DNA from: Bordetella parapertussis | Lineage (GTDB): Bacteria; Pseudomonadota; Gammaproteobacteria; Burkholderiales; SG8-41 | Direction of reading: 5' to 3' | NCBI GenBank assembly: GCA_945861275.1 | Contig: CAMATZ010000043.1 | Span: 1-50,860, forward strand | Length of the DNA: 50,860 bases | Shown here: piece by piece, positions 8,715 through 16,225 of the stretch | Layout: each line of letters begins with the position of its first letter | How positions within the stretch are numbered: position 1 is the first letter of the stretch | Program-made: the position numbers and the translations under genes | Notes under the pieces: generated by a model | Databases searched by the model: none | What the model saw: the letters and a program-made list of their open reading frames with translations, nothing else | Told to the model about the DNA's origin: nothing

Positions 8715-10219
8715 GATAGCTCGCTCAAGGTTATGATTTCATGAGGGTTTTTTATATAATCCAGCGCATAAGCCAGCTCACCCGGTGTCTCGGCGTGGAG
8801 CGTGAACAGCGGCTCGCCGGGTGCCACTTCGCTGCCCAGGGGGGTGTGCAGTTCCACGCCGGCAGCGGCGGCCTGCGGTGCGCCGGCAAGTTTGGCTACG
8901 CGGGCAAGCCGCCGGTTGTCGATCACGGTGACGCGCCCCGCGCGCTCTGCGGTGACGGGAAAGCGGTGTGTCGATTGCGGCGGCACGCGCATGCCGCCCT
9001 GCGCTTCGCAGATCGCCTGAAACTTGCGCCACGCCGAGCCGTCGGCGAGTACGGCGCGTGCCATCGCCGCACCCGCGCCCGGCGCGGCGGCGCCCGCGCG
9101 TTCGAGGATATGGCTCGCCAGCAGCACGCCACGTTCGCGCAGATCGGCGGGTGCTGCAGCATGGCCTTGCAGCACCGCCAGCGCGTCGCGCGCTTCCAGC
9201 GCCGGGCCGATGCCGCGTCCTACCGGCTGTAATCCGCCGGTGACCACCGGGAAGACATTGAGGCCGATGGCGGCGCCAACCGCAGTGAGGCCTGCGCTGA
9301 GCGCTGCTGCGGCAGCGGCAGTGCGCACCTTGGCGGTTGCGCCGACGGGAATATCGATCACCACATCGGTGGCGCCGGCGGCGGCTTTTTTCGAAAGCAC
9401 CGAGGCGATCAGTTGTCCCACGCTGTCGAGGTCCAGCGGGCGCGCAACGCGTATCAGAATATCGTCCGCCGGACTGAGCCGCACCGCGCCGCCCCACACG
9501 ATGCATCCGCCTTCGCGCGCGACCACGCGCTTCATCGCGGCAATGTCGAGCCGCACCGGCGCGAGTGTTTCCATGGTATCCGCCGTGCCGGCGGGGGAGG
9601 TGATGGCGCGGGACGACGTTTTGGGGATGATGAGGCCGCAGGCGGCGATGATCGGCACAATCAGCAGCGTGGTGCGATTGCCGGGCAACCCGCCCACGCA
9701 GTGCTTGTCCATGATGCGCGCGCCGGGCCAGGTTACGCGTTCGCCCACAGCGATCATCGCCTGTGTGAGCGCGATGGTTTCCGCCAGATCAAGATGGTCG
9801 CCGGCGCAGGCGGTGATGAACGCCGACAGATAAAGGTCCGAGTAACGGCCGGCCGCCACATCGCGAATGATCGACGTCATGGCCGATGCGTCGAGGCGCT
9901 GGCCATAGATCTTGGCGCGAACAAGGCTGAGTGACTCAAGAAACGCCGGAGGAGACACGGTGATTTCATCGCCTTCCACCGGCGCCAGCAGGCGCCACGC
10001 CGCCTCCGACAGGCCCGCTTCATGTGCGGTGAGCAGATTGCCGGTAACGACATTGAGCGTGGCGATGATTGTTTTATCGTTGAGCGCGAGCTGGATGCGT
10101 GACTGCGCCTCGAAACCTTCAGACTGGCACACGTGGCAGTCGCGGTGCATATAGATCACCGGTTCCTGATAGGTGTCGATGCCCATGCGGCGCACCTTCA
10201 TCTGGTTGATTGGATTCAT
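8711..10219 (-). CDS. AMP/thymidine phosphorylase family protein (long form, TP_2 type)
   Basis: This 502-residue member of the nucleoside phosphorylase class II family has the ~90-residue N-terminal extension seen in archaeal AMP phosphorylases and in the bacterial putative thymidine phosphorylase group, unlike the ~440-residue DeoA. Signature segments: DKHCVGGLPGNRTTLLIVPI (phosphate loop), IPKTSSRAITSPAGTADTME, CIVWGGAVRLSPADD and the C-terminal barrel with TPLGSEV-PGEPLFTLHAE. The family cleaves a nucleoside or NMP with phosphate to a base plus ribose 1-phosphate or ribose 1,5-bisphosphate. The close match to AMP-phosphorylase segments makes NMPs plausible substrates, but this is inference. 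It overlaps the flanking genes by 4 bp on each side, so it is part of a tightly coupled operon. Confidence 0.88.
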   Translation of the reverse strand: MNPINQMKVRRMGIDTYQEPVIYMHRDCHVCQSEGFEAQSRIQLALNDKTIIATLNVVTGNLLTAHEAGLSEAAWRLLAPVEGDEITVSPPAFLESLSLVRAKIYGQRLDASAMTSIIRDVAAGRYSDLYLSAFITACAGDHLDLAETIALTQAMIAVGERVTWPGARIMDKHCVGGLPGNRTTLLIVPIIAACGLIIPKTSSRAITSPAGTADTMETLAPVRLDIAAMKRVVAREGGCIVWGGAVRLSPADDILIRVARPLDLDSVGQLIASVLSKKAAAGATDVVIDIPVGATAKVRTAAAAAALSAGLTAVGAAIGLNVFPVVTGGLQPVGRGIGPALEARDALAVLQGHAAAPADLRERGVLLASHILERAGAAAPGAGAAMARAVLADGSAWRKFQAICEAQGGMRVPPQSTHRFPVTAERAGRVTVIDNRRLARVAKLAGAPQAAAAGVELHTPLGSEVAPGEPLFTLHAETPGELAYALDYIKNPHEIITLSELS

Positions 10220-11580
10220 CGCAGCGTGACGCTATCCCGATAATTCGGAATCTCGCATGACCAGCCCAGCGTCTCCTGTATGCGCCGGCGCAATTCGTCG
10301 GCTGCCGCGGGCTCGCCGTGCGTGATGAAAGTCTTTTTCGGCGGCTGCGGAAATGTATGCAGCCAGGTCAGTATCTCGCTGTAGTCGGCGTGCGCCGACA
10401 GGCTATCCATGCTCACAACTTCGGCGCGCACTGGCACATACTGGCCGTGAATCTTTACCGCGTCGGCGCCACCGAGCAGGGTTGCGCCGCGCGTACCTGC
10501 GGCCTGAAAACCCGCGAACAGCACCATATTGCGCGGGTCCGGCGCGAACGCCTTCAGATGGTGAAGTACGCGCCCGCCTGTCGCCATGCCGCTGGCCGAG
10601 ATGATGATCATCGGACCACGGCGCTGGTTCAGCGCGCGTGATTCCTCCGCCGTGTTAACCATTGTGGCAACGCCGCATGCAGCCTGGCTTTCAGCTGGCG
10701 TTAACCGGTGTTCGGTGCGGTGCTTATGATAGATACGGGTGGCGTTGATTGCCATCGGGCTATTGAGAAATATCGGCACATCGGGTATCGCTTTGCGCTG
10801 CTTCAGGCGAGCGAGATAATGCAGCAGCAATTGGGTGCGGCCCACCGCGAAGGCGGGAATCACCACCACGCCCCCGCGGTTGAGCGCGCGCCTGACATGA
10901 GCGCCCAGCATTTTTTGCGCGTCGCCGGGCGCATGCAGGCGGTTGCCATAGGTCGATTCGACCACCAGAAAATCGGCCGCGCCCGGCGTGGCAGGCGCAT
11001 GCATGATAGGATCGTTCTGCCGGCCAAGGTCTCCCGAAAATACCAAACGCCTGCTTTTCATGTTGACGGTAACCATGGCGGCACCCAGGATATGGCCCGC
11101 CGGTAGCAGTTGGAACGAAACGTCTTTGCCGAGCGGGACCTGCTCCCCGAACGCCACCGGCTGCAGATGCTTGAGCGCGCGCACCGCATCTTTTTGCGTG
11201 AATAGTGGAAGAGCCTTGTGGTGCTTTGAAAAGCCATGCTTGTTGGCGTAATGCGCTTCTTCTTCCTGCAGATGGCCCGCATCGGGCAGGAGTATCCCGC
11301 ACAGATCGCGAGTGGCCGCGGTGCAATAGATGCGACCGCGGAAACCATTCTTCACCAGCAGTGGCAGGTAGCCGCTGTGGTCTATGTGCGCATGGGTCAG
11401 AACGACTGCATCAATGCGCTTGGGGCTGAGCGGAAATTCTTCGCGGTTTTTGAGACGCAACTGCTTCAGCCCCTGAAACAGCCCGCAGTCGATAAGGATG
11501 TTCTGTGACTCCACGGTTAACAGGTACTTGGAACCCGTTACCGTGCCGGTGGCGCCAAGGAAAGTCAGTGTCTGAGTCAT
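10216..11580 (-). CDS. MBL-fold beta-CASP ribonuclease
   Basis: This 454-residue metallo-beta-lactamase protein of the RNA-processing beta-CASP branch (Ysh1/CPSF73-like bacterial RNases) carries the dizinc motif HAHIDH at residues 63-68, PAGHILGA and FSGDLGRQ further along, the VESTYGNRLH motif A, a central beta-CASP domain with VVIPAFAVGRTQLLLHYL, and the C-terminal THGE. The full ligand set is present, so an active endo/exonuclease on RNA is likely. It is the first gene of the operon leading into the AMP phosphorylase and PRPP synthetase paralogue. A degenerate FNR-like promoter sits just upstream. Together the three genes suggest RNA breakdown feeding phosphoribosyl recovery. Confidence 0.9.
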   Translation of the reverse strand: MTQTLTFLGATGTVTGSKYLLTVESQNILIDCGLFQGLKQLRLKNREEFPLSPKRIDAVVLTHAHIDHSGYLPLLVKNGFRGRIYCTAATRDLCGILLPDAGHLQEEEAHYANKHGFSKHHKALPLFTQKDAVRALKHLQPVAFGEQVPLGKDVSFQLLPAGHILGAAMVTVNMKSRRLVFSGDLGRQNDPIMHAPATPGAADFLVVESTYGNRLHAPGDAQKMLGAHVRRALNRGGVVVIPAFAVGRTQLLLHYLARLKQRKAIPDVPIFLNSPMAINATRIYHKHRTEHRLTPAESQAACGVATMVNTAEESRALNQRRGPMIIISASGMATGGRVLHHLKAFAPDPRNMVLFAGFQAAGTRGATLLGGADAVKIHGQYVPVRAEVVSMDSLSAHADYSEILTWLHTFPQPPKKTFITHGEPAAADELRRRIQETLGWSCEIPNYRDSVTLR

Positions 11581-11605
11581 CGCCGTGAGCCCATGTTAAA
11601 GAGGA

Positions 11606-11646
11606 ATTGTAGTGCGCGGCTGCGTTAGCGTGTTGATCCGGCGCAA
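11606..11646 (-). promoter_or_regulatory. FNR-like box plus -10 for the RNase/phosphorylase/PRPP operon
   Basis: On the minus strand, a box at 11646-11633 has one perfect half site (ATCAA, the half nearest the gene) and one half site with two mismatches. TACAAT follows as -10 at 11611-11606, with its first base 28.5 bp from the box centre. This is the same spacing as in front of the CBS gene. The predicted start is near 11599, about 20 nt before the ATG. It is weaker than the other two boxes and is supported mainly by the shared geometry. Confidence 0.45.
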
Positions 11647-11750
11647 CGGCGCTGTGAATTTTTTTGCAGAACTTCCGCCTCTTGCGCCAGGTCAGCGCAT
11701 CGCACATCTGCGCCTGCGGTAAAATTCCCCATTACACAGATAACTTTCCG

Positions 11751-11833
11751 CTGTCGTTCCCGCGCAGGCGGGAACCCATAACACGGTGCCACTTGAGACC
11801 GCTTATGGGTTCCCGCCTGCGCGGGAACGACAG
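11751..11833. repeat. 31-bp perfect inverted repeat (dRS3/REP-like)
   Basis: Arms 11751-11781 and 11803-11833 are perfect reverse complements, separated by 21 nt. Each arm holds its own small hairpin, TTCCCGC-4 nt-GCGGGAA, resembling the ATTCCC...GGGAAT repeats (dRS3-like) dispersed in beta- and gammaproteobacteria. It sits between the divergent RNase operon and the MmgE/PrpD gene. It could be a mobile repeat or form a strong RNA hairpin in the leader of the downstream gene. Confidence 0.85.
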
Positions 11834-11911
11834 TGCAGGTTTTGATCCGCATGTAAGTTAGATGAACGCTTTCGGAAAACCCGCTTAGCTTTACCGGAGT
11901 CCTCCTGCATC

Positions 11912-13267
11912 ATGACCACCACCCCCACCGCTGAACTGGCGACATTCATCGCCGGCCTGCAATATGAACACATCCCCATTGCGATACGCGAGCGCGTCAA
12001 GGACATCATTCTCGATGCTTTGGCGAGCGCACTGGCTGGCACCCGCGGCGATGAAGTCAAACAGATACGCGGGCTGGCTGCGGCGCTAGGCGCATCCAGC
12101 GAAGCCAGCATCATCGGCGGCGATAAATTGTCGCTGGCCGGCGCGACTTTGTTGAACGGCTATCTGATCACCGCGGTCACGGTGTGTGATGTGCACCGGC
12201 CCACGCTCTATCACACCACGCCGCAGGTGGTGTCACCTGCACTGGCGATCGCTGAGCGTGATGGCGCCAGCGGCATGGCGTTGTTGACCGCGATCACCGC
12301 AGGTCTGGAAACTTCGGTGCGCGTAGCCAGCGGCACCCACTATGCGGCGTTTCGTGCGCGCGGCTGGCACTCGCCGGGTGTGGTGGGGCCGTTTGGCGGC
12401 GCCGCCGCGGTGGGCAAATTGCGCGGCTTCAATGGCGACCTTCAGCGCAACGCTTTCGGCCTTGCCGGCAGCCAGTCGGCGGGGACGTTCGCACACTGGG
12501 GCACGCCCACCATCAAGTTTCACCAGTGCCGCGGCGCGCTGTCCGGGCTGATGGCGGGCTTGCTGGCGGAGCAGGGCTTTCTGGCGTCCAAGGAAATTCT
12601 CGCGCACCCGGATGGAGGCATTTACAACGCCTATTCCGACGGCGGCAATCCGGCGTCGGTGATTGCCGATCTCGGCAAACAATGGACGCTGGAGCAGATT
12701 TCGCTGCGGCTGTGGCCGGCGGCGAGTTCGGTGCAATCGGTCATCACCGCGCTGCTGGCGCTGGCGGCGGCACATGATCTCAGGCCGGCAGACATTGCCG
12801 AGGTGCGCGTGGGCCTTTCCAAAGGTGTCTACGACATGCACGGCACGCTGGCGTGGGACGATAAATTCAAGGCGCTGCTGTCGATGCCCTATATCACGGC
12901 TGTGGTGCTGCACGACCGCGCGTGCTGGCTCGATCAGTTTGAACCGGCGCGTGTTAAAGACCTGGCCGTAGGGGCATTTGCGCGCGAGCGTGTCAAAGTC
13001 GGCATCGAGCCCGGCATCGCAGGAACCGCCGCACTGGTTGAAATCAAAACCACCGCAGGCGTCACGCATACCGACCGCCGGCTGGTGGCCAAAGGCGATG
13101 CCGCCGATCCCTTAAGCCGCGCCGAAATTCAGGGCAAGCTGCGCACCGCGGCGGCAGGGGTGATTTCCAATGCCGCTGCTGATCGCATCATCGCCCTGGT
13201 CGATAACCTTGAGCGTGTCGCCAATGTACGCGAACTGCTCGACGCGCTACGTGCAGCGCGCGCCTGA
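11912..13267 (+). CDS. MmgE/PrpD family protein
   Basis: This 451-residue protein is of MmgE/PrpD (2-methylcitrate dehydratase) type. The opening ELATFIAGLQYEHIPIAIRE, followed by VKDIILDALASALAG, and the block FHQCRGALSGLMAGLLAEQGF are typical. PrpD dehydrates 2-methylcitrate in propionate catabolism, but many paralogues in Burkholderiales act on other carboxylates (for example itaconate- or aconitate-like acids) and are found, as here, without prpB/prpC. No propionate genes are nearby, so the substrate is open. A GGAG element lies upstream of the ATG. It is transcribed away from the RNase operon and is followed by a converging DUF883 gene 7 bp downstream. Confidence 0.88.
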   Translation: MTTTPTAELATFIAGLQYEHIPIAIRERVKDIILDALASALAGTRGDEVKQIRGLAAALGASSEASIIGGDKLSLAGATLLNGYLITAVTVCDVHRPTLYHTTPQVVSPALAIAERDGASGMALLTAITAGLETSVRVASGTHYAAFRARGWHSPGVVGPFGGAAAVGKLRGFNGDLQRNAFGLAGSQSAGTFAHWGTPTIKFHQCRGALSGLMAGLLAEQGFLASKEILAHPDGGIYNAYSDGGNPASVIADLGKQWTLEQISLRLWPAASSVQSVITALLALAAAHDLRPADIAEVRVGLSKGVYDMHGTLAWDDKFKALLSMPYITAVVLHDRACWLDQFEPARVKDLAVGAFARERVKVGIEPGIAGTAALVEIKTTAGVTHTDRRLVAKGDAADPLSRAEIQGKLRTAAAGVISNAAADRIIALVDNLERVANVRELLDALRAARA

Positions 13268-13273
13268 ACGGCA

Positions 13274-13573
13274 TCAGCGCCGGTTTGCCAGCAGGCCGAT
13301 CACCAGGCCCACCAGCGCCGACGCGCCGATCGCGTGCCACGGGTGCGTGTGCACGTATTGATCGGCCGCCTGTGCCGCAGGCCTTGCTTTGTCTATGACA
13401 ACGGCCTCCAGATTTACGATATTTGATTTCACGTCGTGCACGGTCTGTTGCATGCGCCGCCGCAGTTCGACCACCTTGTCGCTGGTCTCGGCGGCAGTGG
13501 CTCTGATGAGTTCTTCGGTGTCGTGTACCAGCACTTTGACGTCCGTTGCGAGCTTTTCGCTTTGCGTGCTCAT
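13274..13573 (-). CDS. DUF883 (ElaB/YqjD-like) membrane-anchored protein
   Basis: This 99-residue protein has a long amphipathic helical region (residues 1-70, AETSDKVVELRRRMQQTVHD) and a C-terminal hydrophobic anchor preceded by HPWHAIGASALVGLVIGLL. This is the ElaB/YqjD/YgaM architecture. In E. coli these proteins tether ribosomes to the inner membrane in stationary phase. An AAGGAA Shine-Dalgarno lies upstream. It follows the Usp gene by 36 bp in the same direction, so it is probably co-transcribed from the FNR-box promoter at 14099-14140. Confidence 0.88.
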   Translation of the reverse strand: MSTQSEKLATDVKVLVHDTEELIRATAAETSDKVVELRRRMQQTVHDVKSNIVNLEAVVIDKARPAAQAADQYVHTHPWHAIGASALVGLVIGLLANRR

Positions 13574-13609
13574 GATAATTTCCTTTGTGAAAGATTGAGA
13601 CAGGGATGC

Positions 13610-14050
13610 CTAACGGTGCACCAGCACCGGTATGCGGGTTTGCGCCAGTACTTTGCTGGTCTGGCTGCCGAGCAGAAGTTTAGTCAGGCCGCTGCGCCCG
13701 TGAGATCCCATGAAAATCAGATCGCACTTGTGTTTGCGCGCGGCTTTTACAATGGCGTCCGCGGGCAAATCGCTCATCACGAAATACCCCTTGCAATCCA
13801 CGTGGTTGCCCGCCGCCTTGCTGATGAAGTCGAGGTGGCGCTGCGCGGTTTTTTTTGCAAGGGCCGCATGTTGCAGCGGCGTGATCATATCGGGTGGCAC
13901 GTAGTCGGTGTAGACCTCGATGTGATAGGTCGGTGCAACGTAAAAACCGGTGATTCTCGCGCCGAGTTTTTGCGCCAGCTTCGCCGCATCGCTCACGGTG
14001 CGGCGCGACAGCGCTGAGCCATCCGTTGGCACCAGTATGTTTTTGAACAT
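13610..14050 (-). CDS. Universal stress protein (UspA family)
   Basis: This 146-residue single Usp domain begins MFKNILVPTDGSALS and ends GSHGRSGLTKLLLGSQTSKV followed by LAQTRIPVLVHR. The G-2x-G-9x-G(S/T) nucleotide-binding motif (GSHGRSGL...LLGSQTS) is intact, so ATP binding is likely. The start is fixed by AAGGAG 6 nt upstream. An in-frame upstream Met at 14140 lies inside the FNR box and is not used. It is the first gene of a Usp-DUF883 pair under a textbook class II FNR/Anr promoter. Confidence 0.93.
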   Translation of the reverse strand: MFKNILVPTDGSALSRRTVSDAAKLAQKLGARITGFYVAPTYHIEVYTDYVPPDMITPLQHAALAKKTAQRHLDFISKAAGNHVDCKGYFVMSDLPADAIVKAARKHKCDLIFMGSHGRSGLTKLLLGSQTSKVLAQTRIPVLVHR

Positions 14051-14098
14051 GGTTTGCTCCTTGCATGTTTTCGGCCTGAAACGACCACTTTCGCAGTC

Positions 14099-14140
14099 AC
14101 TATAGACGCCGCTAACCTTCGCGCAGTTGATCCAGATCAA
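14099..14140 (-). promoter_or_regulatory. Perfect FNR/Anr box with -10 upstream of usp
   Basis: TTGATCCAGATCAA at 14127-14140 is a perfect palindromic FNR/Anr consensus site. On the minus strand TATAGT (14104-14099) is the -10, with its first base exactly 29.5 bp from the box centre. This places the site at -41.5 relative to a predicted start at 14092, the canonical class II position. The leader of ~42 nt includes the Shine-Dalgarno of the Usp gene. Confidence 0.82.
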
Positions 14141-14218
14141 TGTTTTTCATGGACACCGGCGCAGTATGGCAATGGGACAGATTTTCTTGTCCTGTAAACC
14201 ATTGAAAGGAGGCGCGCT

Positions 14219-14470
14219 GTGTCCCTTCGTTATCTGCGGCGTCCGGCGAAGCCTGCCTTGCGCAAAGCGAAGCTTGCTTCGCGTAAGGCGGACGCTGATA
14301 GCGCGGTTGCGGCTTGCGTAGAGCTTACCGCCAGCGAGCGCGTGGCGCCGGCGTTGGCCTATTTCTGTGTCGCGTGCGGGCGTGAGCATGCTTCCGGCGG
14401 CGTTCGCGATTGTGATGCTACCCGCGCGGAAGCGGAATGGGTTGCTGTGATCAGGCAAACGCCGCCATGA
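14219..14470 (+). CDS. Small CxxC protein, translationally coupled to a cytochrome c
   Basis: This 83-residue protein starts with GTG; a strong AAAGGAGG lies 6 nt upstream. The first third is rich in Lys, Arg and Ala. The centre holds YFCVACGREH, a CxxC pair, and a further Cys follows (VRDCDATRAEAEW), suggesting a small zinc- or haem-related site. No signal peptide is visible, so it is probably cytoplasmic. The stop overlaps the ATG of the following cytochrome by 4 bp (ATGA), so the two are made together. The family is not recognised. A role in cytochrome maturation or redox sensing would be a guess from context. Confidence 0.6.
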   Translation: MSLRYLRRPAKPALRKAKLASRKADADSAVAACVELTASERVAPALAYFCVACGREHASGGVRDCDATRAEAEWVAVIRQTPP

Positions 14471-14757
14471 GCAGCATTGCGCACTGGCTAGCAGGGTTCG
14501 CGGCAATGACGCTGGTTGCGGCAACGGGGTTCGCGCAAGTGCCGGATGCGGGACGGGGCCGCGCGTTATACGAAAATCACTGTGTGTTGTGCCACAGCGG
14601 CACGGTTCACGCGCGCGTGAAGCGCTTGCCGGTCACACGAACCGATGTGCGTGACATCGTTGAAAAGTGGCAGGCGCAGCAGAAGCTGGGCTGGAGCACT
14701 TCGGATGTCGAGGATGTGGTGGAGTTCCTGAATCGCACACATTACAAGTTCGACTGA
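14467..14757 (+). CDS. Small monohaem c-type cytochrome
   Basis: This 96-residue exported protein has a signal peptide at residues 1-23 (HWLAGFAAMTLVAATGFAQ), then GRALYENHCVLCHSG with the haem site C39-V-L-C-H43. The chain ends EFLNRTHYKFD. No obvious Met axial-ligand loop is visible, so the sixth ligand is unclear. The start at 14467 is preferred over an in-frame ATG at 14437 because it gives a clean signal peptide and a 4-bp overlap with the preceding CxxC gene. It is probably a periplasmic electron carrier. Confidence 0.85.
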   Translation: MSSIAHWLAGFAAMTLVAATGFAQVPDAGRGRALYENHCVLCHSGTVHARVKRLPVTRTDVRDIVEKWQAQQKLGWSTSDVEDVVEFLNRTHYKFD

Positions 14758-14780
14758 TCCGCAGGCCGCGCCTGCGTGCG

Positions 14781-15296
14781 TTACTCGATAACGCCGCAAG
14801 CCACACGCCCGCCTGCATCGCCCGTTGGATCGGTCTTCAGGTCATCGGCCTGCGCGTGGATGATCACGGCGCGGCCGATGATGCCGTTGGCAGCGGATTT
14901 GTTCACGGCGATGCCGCTGACCGTCATACGGACGGTAGCCGCGCCGTAATCATCGAACACGATGTTGCCAAAATCGCCGGCGTGGCCGGCGCCCGGCGCG
15001 CCGTGCTTCGATTTCGCGGGATTAAAATGTCCGCCGCTGCTCATGCCGTCGGCGGATGAGCAATCGCCTTTTTCGTGGATGTGAAAGCCTTTGGCCCCGC
15101 GGCTGTGGCCCGATATATTGCCGGTGACGCGCACGCTGTCGCCCACTTGCGTAAAGGTGATCGAACCGCTGACGGTGCTGCCGCTTTTGGATTGCAGGCG
15201 CGCTGTGGCGGATGGGCCGGCAGGCGGGCCGTCGAGCGCGCATGAGGCGAGTGTGGTGAGTGTCGCGCACAGCAAAAACGTGATAAGGGCTTTCAT
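14781..15296 (-). CDS. sodC: Cu/Zn superoxide dismutase, lipoprotein form
   Basis: This 171-residue protein begins with a lipoprotein signal (lipobox L16-A-S-C19), so it is anchored in the envelope. It dismutates superoxide in the periplasm. All metal ligands are recognisable: GFHIHEKGDC (two Cu His plus the disulphide Cys), GGHFNP (bridging His), HGAPGAGHAGDFGN (Zn His, His, Asp) and RAVIIHAQADD (Cu His). The second disulphide Cys is near the C-terminus in GGRVACGVIE. It converges with the cytochrome gene 24 bp away. Its copper dependence fits the nearby copper-efflux operon, though no shared control is visible. Confidence 0.94.
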   Translation of the reverse strand: MKALITFLLCATLTTLASCALDGPPAGPSATARLQSKSGSTVSGSITFTQVGDSVRVTGNISGHSRGAKGFHIHEKGDCSSADGMSSGGHFNPAKSKHGAPGAGHAGDFGNIVFDDYGAATVRMTVSGIAVNKSAANGIIGRAVIIHAQADDLKTDPTGDAGGRVACGVIE

Positions 15297-15399
15297 GAGT
15301 GGTTCTCCAGGTTCAAATGTGTGGGAGTGGTTCGGTAGTTGTCAGAGGGAGTTGCCCGCGTTTGCCCTTGGCAGAGCGCGCTAGCCTCGATAGTATAGT

Positions 15400-16146
15400 T
15401 CACAAACGCAAACCGAACGCTACCCGCAGCATGTGATTGTTGGTGAAATTGACGTAAGGATCGCTGGCGATGCGCACGAAGTACGGTTCGAAGTCATAGG
15501 TGACAGCGGCGCCGGTGCCGCGCAGCACTTCACTGGCGGGATCCGCATCGCCGCGGCCGCTCTTGTTGAAAATATCCAGCGTCCAGCGTGTTTTGTCATC
15601 GGGCTTATAGCGCGCGACCAGGTGCGTGATGCGCTGCCCGGTGTGCAGCCGGTCATCCCTGACTTGAAACAGCGACAGCGTGGTGCGTGGTAGCGCGCGT
15701 GTGCCAACGCCGAAAGTTATGGCGTCGTTGGGATCGAAGTTGAGGTTGTAATAGGGTTTGAGATTGGTGCGCCCGAATCCGAGCAGCGCGAAATAGCGAT
15801 CACCGATTTCGGCATTGAGGCTGCCGCCTAAAAATCCGTGTGTGGCGTATTGCGCGGAAGGCATGAGCTTGCCGAACGGCACATCCCAGCTGTAGTCATA
15901 ACCCAAACGCAACTGCTGAAAATCCTCTCGTTGCCGGTAGTAGCCCACCCACGCGTTGTGCGCACCGAGGCTCGCGCGCAGGTTGAGATCCCACGCCGGA
16001 TTTTGGGTGGAACTGTGGTAGTAGGTCGGTGTGAATTTTAATGTGATGCCTTGGTCCGCGGCAAAACACGAGGGCGCGATCGCCGTCAGGGCCGCGATTA
16101 AGAGGTGATGCGCAATCAACGCGTATCGTTTCGTGGCATCGATCAT
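15400..16146 (-). CDS. Putative outer-membrane beta-barrel protein
   Basis: This ~248-residue protein has a cleavable signal (HHLLIAALTAIAPSCFAAD) followed by alternating amphipathic strands rich in Tyr, Phe and Asn (TYYHSSTQNPAWDLNLRASL, GYDYSWDVPFGKLMPS). The last strand ends in MLRVAFGLRL. Alternating strands, aromatic girdles and a hydrophobic C-terminal strand point to a small outer-membrane barrel. The family is not recognised and no substrate can be proposed. The start at 16146 has GGAGG 6 nt upstream; the longer ORF start at 16170 has none. A REP-like half unit lies directly upstream of that Shine-Dalgarno. Confidence 0.65.
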   Translation of the reverse strand: MIDATKRYALIAHHLLIAALTAIAPSCFAADQGITLKFTPTYYHSSTQNPAWDLNLRASLGAHNAWVGYYRQREDFQQLRLGYDYSWDVPFGKLMPSAQYATHGFLGGSLNAEIGDRYFALLGFGRTNLKPYYNLNFDPNDAITFGVGTRALPRTTLSLFQVRDDRLHTGQRITHLVARYKPDDKTRWTLDIFNKSGRGDADPASEVLRGTGAAVTYDFEPYFVRIASDPYVNFTNNHMLRVAFGLRL

Positions 16147-16157
16147 TGTTAGCCTCC

Positions 16158-16191
16158 GTGGGCAAAACAAAGCGCGTTTTGCTCACCCTAC
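16158..16191. repeat. Solitary REP-like half unit
   Basis: GTGGGCAAAAC, a short loop, then GTTTTGCTCACCCTAC. This is one half of the composite repeat found three times around the RAYT gene at 33525-35011, with one mismatch in the hairpin stem. It lies between the malic enzyme gene and the outer-membrane protein gene and abuts the latter's Shine-Dalgarno. Confidence 0.8.
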
Positions 16192-16225
16192 AACCATCAC
16201 CTCAAGATCAATCTCCGCACGCCGT

